A stretch of DNA of 7,091 bases from Bacillota bacterium. GTDB lineage: Bacteria; Bacillota; Clostridia; Oscillospirales; Ethanoligenentaceae. Shown piece after piece: positions 5,661-7,091 of the stretch; position 1 is the stretch's first letter; every line of letters begins with the position of its first letter. The translations under genes were made by a program, and so were the position numbers. Under the pieces are notes generated by a model. The model was given only the letters and a program-made list of their open reading frames with translations, had not been told where the DNA came from and searched no databases. The stretch lies in NCBI GenBank assembly GCA_023391535.1, contig JAEWAU010000099.1, forward strand, positions 1 through 7,091. The letters are read 5' to 3'.

Positions 5661-5679
5661 CCGCCGCCCCTCGCGGCGG
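5661..5679 (+). other. GC-rich hairpin between dapA and dapB
   Basis: CCGCCGC (5661-5667) pairs perfectly with GCGGCGG (5673-5679) around the loop CCCTC, 12 nt past the dapA stop codon. What follows is CAACAAAACGG with no T-run, so readthrough into dapB is expected. It may block exonucleases or slightly lower downstream expression. Confidence 0.5.
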
Positions 5680-5723
5680 CAACAAAACGGATGGGATAAA
5701 AACCGGAAAGGAAGGGATGCGGC

Positions 5724-6488
5724 ATGAAGCGCATCATTCTGAGCGGCTGCCATGGCCGGATGGGCCACGTTGTGGCGGAAACGGTAGCTTCCCGCAGCGA
5801 CTGCGTGATCGTGGCGGGCTTTGACATCGACAGCGAGATGAAGGAGCCTTTCCCCGTTCTGAGCGACCCGAAACAGTTTGACGGCAACGCCGACGTGCTC
5901 ATCGACTTCTCCAATCCGGCTTTTCTGAGCCGCCTGCTCGATTTTGCGCAGAGCCGCCATGTTCCGGCCGTCATCGCCACCACGGGCATGAGCCCCGCGC
6001 AGGTGGAGCAGATCCGTACGGCGTCGCGGAACGTCCCCATTTTCTTTTCGTTCAATATGTCGCTCGGCGTAAACCTCTTGGCCGGGCTTGCCAAAAAAGC
6101 CGCCGCCGTGCTGGGCGACAGCTTCGATATCGAGATCGTGGAGATGCACCACAACCAGAAGATCGACGCGCCGAGCGGAACGGCGCTGCTACTGGCCGAC
6201 CGCATTTCCTCCGCGCTGCCCGAAAAGCCCGAATACGTCTACGACCGGCACGACCGGCACGAAAAACGCCCCAAAAACGAGATCGGCATCCACTCCGTGC
6301 GCGGCGGAACCATCGTGGGCGAGCATGAAGTGATCTTCGCCGGCAAGGACGAGGTCCTTTCCCTCCGCCATTCCGCCATGTCCAAGCAGATTTTCGCCAC
6401 CGGGGCGGTGAACGCGGCGCTCTTTCTGAGCACGCAGGCCCCGGGCCTCTACGATATGGACGATCTGGTATCCTCTTTTGCGGGCTGA
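5724..6488 (+). CDS. dapB: 4-hydroxy-tetrahydrodipicolinate reductase
   Basis: A 254-residue cytosolic reductase that makes tetrahydrodipicolinate from the DapA product using NAD(P)H. The N-terminal dinucleotide-binding loop is GCHGRMG (8-14). ATTGMS (85-90) is the conserved cofactor/substrate loop. The catalytic segment is MHHNQKIDAPSGTA (141-154), with His142 and Lys146 in the places of E. coli His159 and Lys163. The C-terminal part holds SVRGGTIVGEHEVIFAG (191-207). Length is normal. The start at 5724 is preceded by AAAGGAAGG (5707-5715); an ATG 7 nt earlier is in another frame. A 9-bp tandem duplication (6242-6259) encodes DRH-DRH at residues 174-179 without disturbing the frame. The gene is the third of the riboswitch-controlled operon. 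Later steps (DapL, DapH or Ddh routes) are not in the window. Confidence 0.97.
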   Translation: MKRIILSGCHGRMGHVVAETVASRSDCVIVAGFDIDSEMKEPFPVLSDPKQFDGNADVLIDFSNPAFLSRLLDFAQSRHVPAVIATTGMSPAQVEQIRTASRNVPIFFSFNMSLGVNLLAGLAKKAAAVLGDSFDIEIVEMHHNQKIDAPSGTALLLADRISSALPEKPEYVYDRHDRHEKRPKNEIGIHSVRGGTIVGEHEVIFAGKDEVLSLRHSAMSKQIFATGAVNAALFLSTQAPGLYDMDDLVSSFAG

Positions 6489-6523
6489 CGTCCGCGAGGC
6501 TCCGAATTCGTTTGGCATAAATA

Positions 6524-6540
6524 TCCGATTATAAATCGGA
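6524..6540 (+). other. Small hairpin between dapB and the ACT-domain gene
   Basis: TCCGAT (6524-6529) pairs with ATCGGA (6535-6540) around the loop TATAA in the 104-nt gap. It has no T-run. The surrounding sequence holds TTGGCA (6512-6517), but no -10 box at workable spacing, so I do not call a separate promoter. The gene probably depends on readthrough from the lysine operon. Confidence 0.4.
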
Positions 6541-6592
6541 GATTCGTACTGCGCCCCCGGCCGGAACGACCGCGGAAAGGAACGGTAAGCAT

Positions 6593-7060
6593 ATGGAATC
6601 CATCACCCAGATCTCCACCTGCGAGGACGTGGCACTGATCACCCTGCGCAACTCGCCGGACGACCTGAAATTCATTGCCCGGGTGTTCCGGATGATCGCG
6701 GATAAGGGCATCAACGTGGATATGATCTCCCAAACCGCCCCGCTGGGCGGTTGCATCGATCTTTCCTTCACCGTTTCGGGGGAGGATCTCGGCGGAGTTC
6801 TGGAAGTGTTCGCCTCGCTGCGCGGCGAATATCCCGACCTGAAATCGGACATATCCTCCGGCAACTGCAAGCTTTCGATCTATGGGGAAAGCATGCGCGA
6901 CCTGCCCGGCGTCGCCGCGCACGCGTTCGAGCTCATCGCCATGAGCAATGTGGATATCCGCCTGATCACCACCTCCGAGATCGACATCTCCGTTCTGCTG
7001 CCCAAGGCCGATTTCGATTCCGTGTACGCGCAGCTCAAGAACGATTTCCATCTGCGGTAA
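6593..7060 (+). CDS. Stand-alone two-ACT-domain protein resembling the aspartokinase regulatory half
   Basis: A 155-residue, probably cytosolic protein built of two ACT domains, at about residues 11-75 and 93-155. INVDMISQTAP followed by DLSFTV (40-61) matches the first regulatory ACT domain of aspartokinases. LSIYGESMRDLPGVAAHAF (94-112), with RLITTSEIDISVLL (123-136), matches the second. The amino-acid kinase domain is absent: dapB ends only 104 nt upstream, and the gene has its own AAAGGAA site (6576-6582), 10 nt before the ATG. It therefore looks like a real short gene, not the broken tail of lysC. B. subtilis-type aspartokinases make a comparable separate beta subunit from an internal start within the kinase gene. 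Its place at the end of a riboswitch-controlled lysine operon suggests an amino-acid sensor that binds aspartokinase or another pathway enzyme. That role is inference; it could also be a free-standing ACT regulator. Confidence 0.85.
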   Translation: MESITQISTCEDVALITLRNSPDDLKFIARVFRMIADKGINVDMISQTAPLGGCIDLSFTVSGEDLGGVLEVFASLRGEYPDLKSDISSGNCKLSIYGESMRDLPGVAAHAFELIAMSNVDIRLITTSEIDISVLLPKADFDSVYAQLKNDFHLR

Positions 7061-7091
7061 AAATATTGCCGCTTCAGGCACAAAGGGGCGG

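Noticed and set aside
5661..5679. Terminator between dapA and dapB
   Set aside because: The stem is strong but is followed by CAACAAAACGG without a T-run, and the genes form one pathway unit.
4467..6152. Long minus-strand open frame of 561 codons opposite dapA and parts of asd and dapB
   Set aside because: It runs antisense to three confidently identified genes, its composition (rich in His, Arg, Ala, Gly) is typical of a high-GC shadow frame, and it shows no family motif.
7067..7080. Possible hairpin TGCC/GGCA at the right edge as an operon terminator
   Set aside because: The stem has only four base pairs, no T-run follows, and the window ends 11 nt later.

Overview
The window is G+C-rich bacterial chromosome carrying two divergent housekeeping blocks. 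The features point to a Gram-positive, clostridia-like organism: strong AGGAGG-type Shine-Dalgarno sites, sigma-A-like TTGACA-N17-TACTAT and TTGCCA-N17-TATAAT promoters, a terminator-type lysine riboswitch, the queA-tgt-yajC gene order, and an archaeal/fungal-type aspartate-semialdehyde dehydrogenase next to dapA and dapB. A high-GC member of the Oscillospirales/Ruminococcaceae fits best, but this is inference from gene content. Nothing looks mobile: there are no IS elements, integrases, CRISPR arrays, tRNA or rRNA genes.

Left block, minus strand (172..2958): queA and tgt, 22 nt apart, form a unit for queuosine modification of tRNA. After a 193-nt gap comes yajC, a small membrane protein of the SecDF translocase complex, with its own promoter. 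A good intrinsic terminator (172..214) closes yajC. Positions 1..171 hold only short hairpins, including a terminator-like stem cut by the window edge.

Central divergent region (2959..3588, 630 nt): no protein gene. It holds a strong plus-strand promoter (3085..3113) with an inverted repeat over its -10, a roughly 105-nt untranslated lead, a complete lysine (L-box) riboswitch aptamer (3226..3391), an expression platform ending in an intrinsic terminator (3455..3476), and about 110 nt of leader before asd.

Right block, plus strand (3589..7060): asd, dapA, dapB and a two-ACT-domain protein. Asd makes aspartate semialdehyde, DapA condenses it with pyruvate, and DapB reduces the product toward diaminopimelate and lysine. 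The last gene matches the regulatory C-terminal half of aspartokinase but has no kinase domain. It may be a separately encoded allosteric subunit. If so, lysine would act on this operon both through RNA (transcription attenuation) and through a protein sensor encoded by the operon itself. The intercistronic gaps (89, 75 and 104 nt) are longer than usual for a tight operon and each holds a small hairpin. The orphan ACT-ACT protein and the unassigned complementary segments around the riboswitch are the points most worth follow-up; everything else is ordinary core metabolism.
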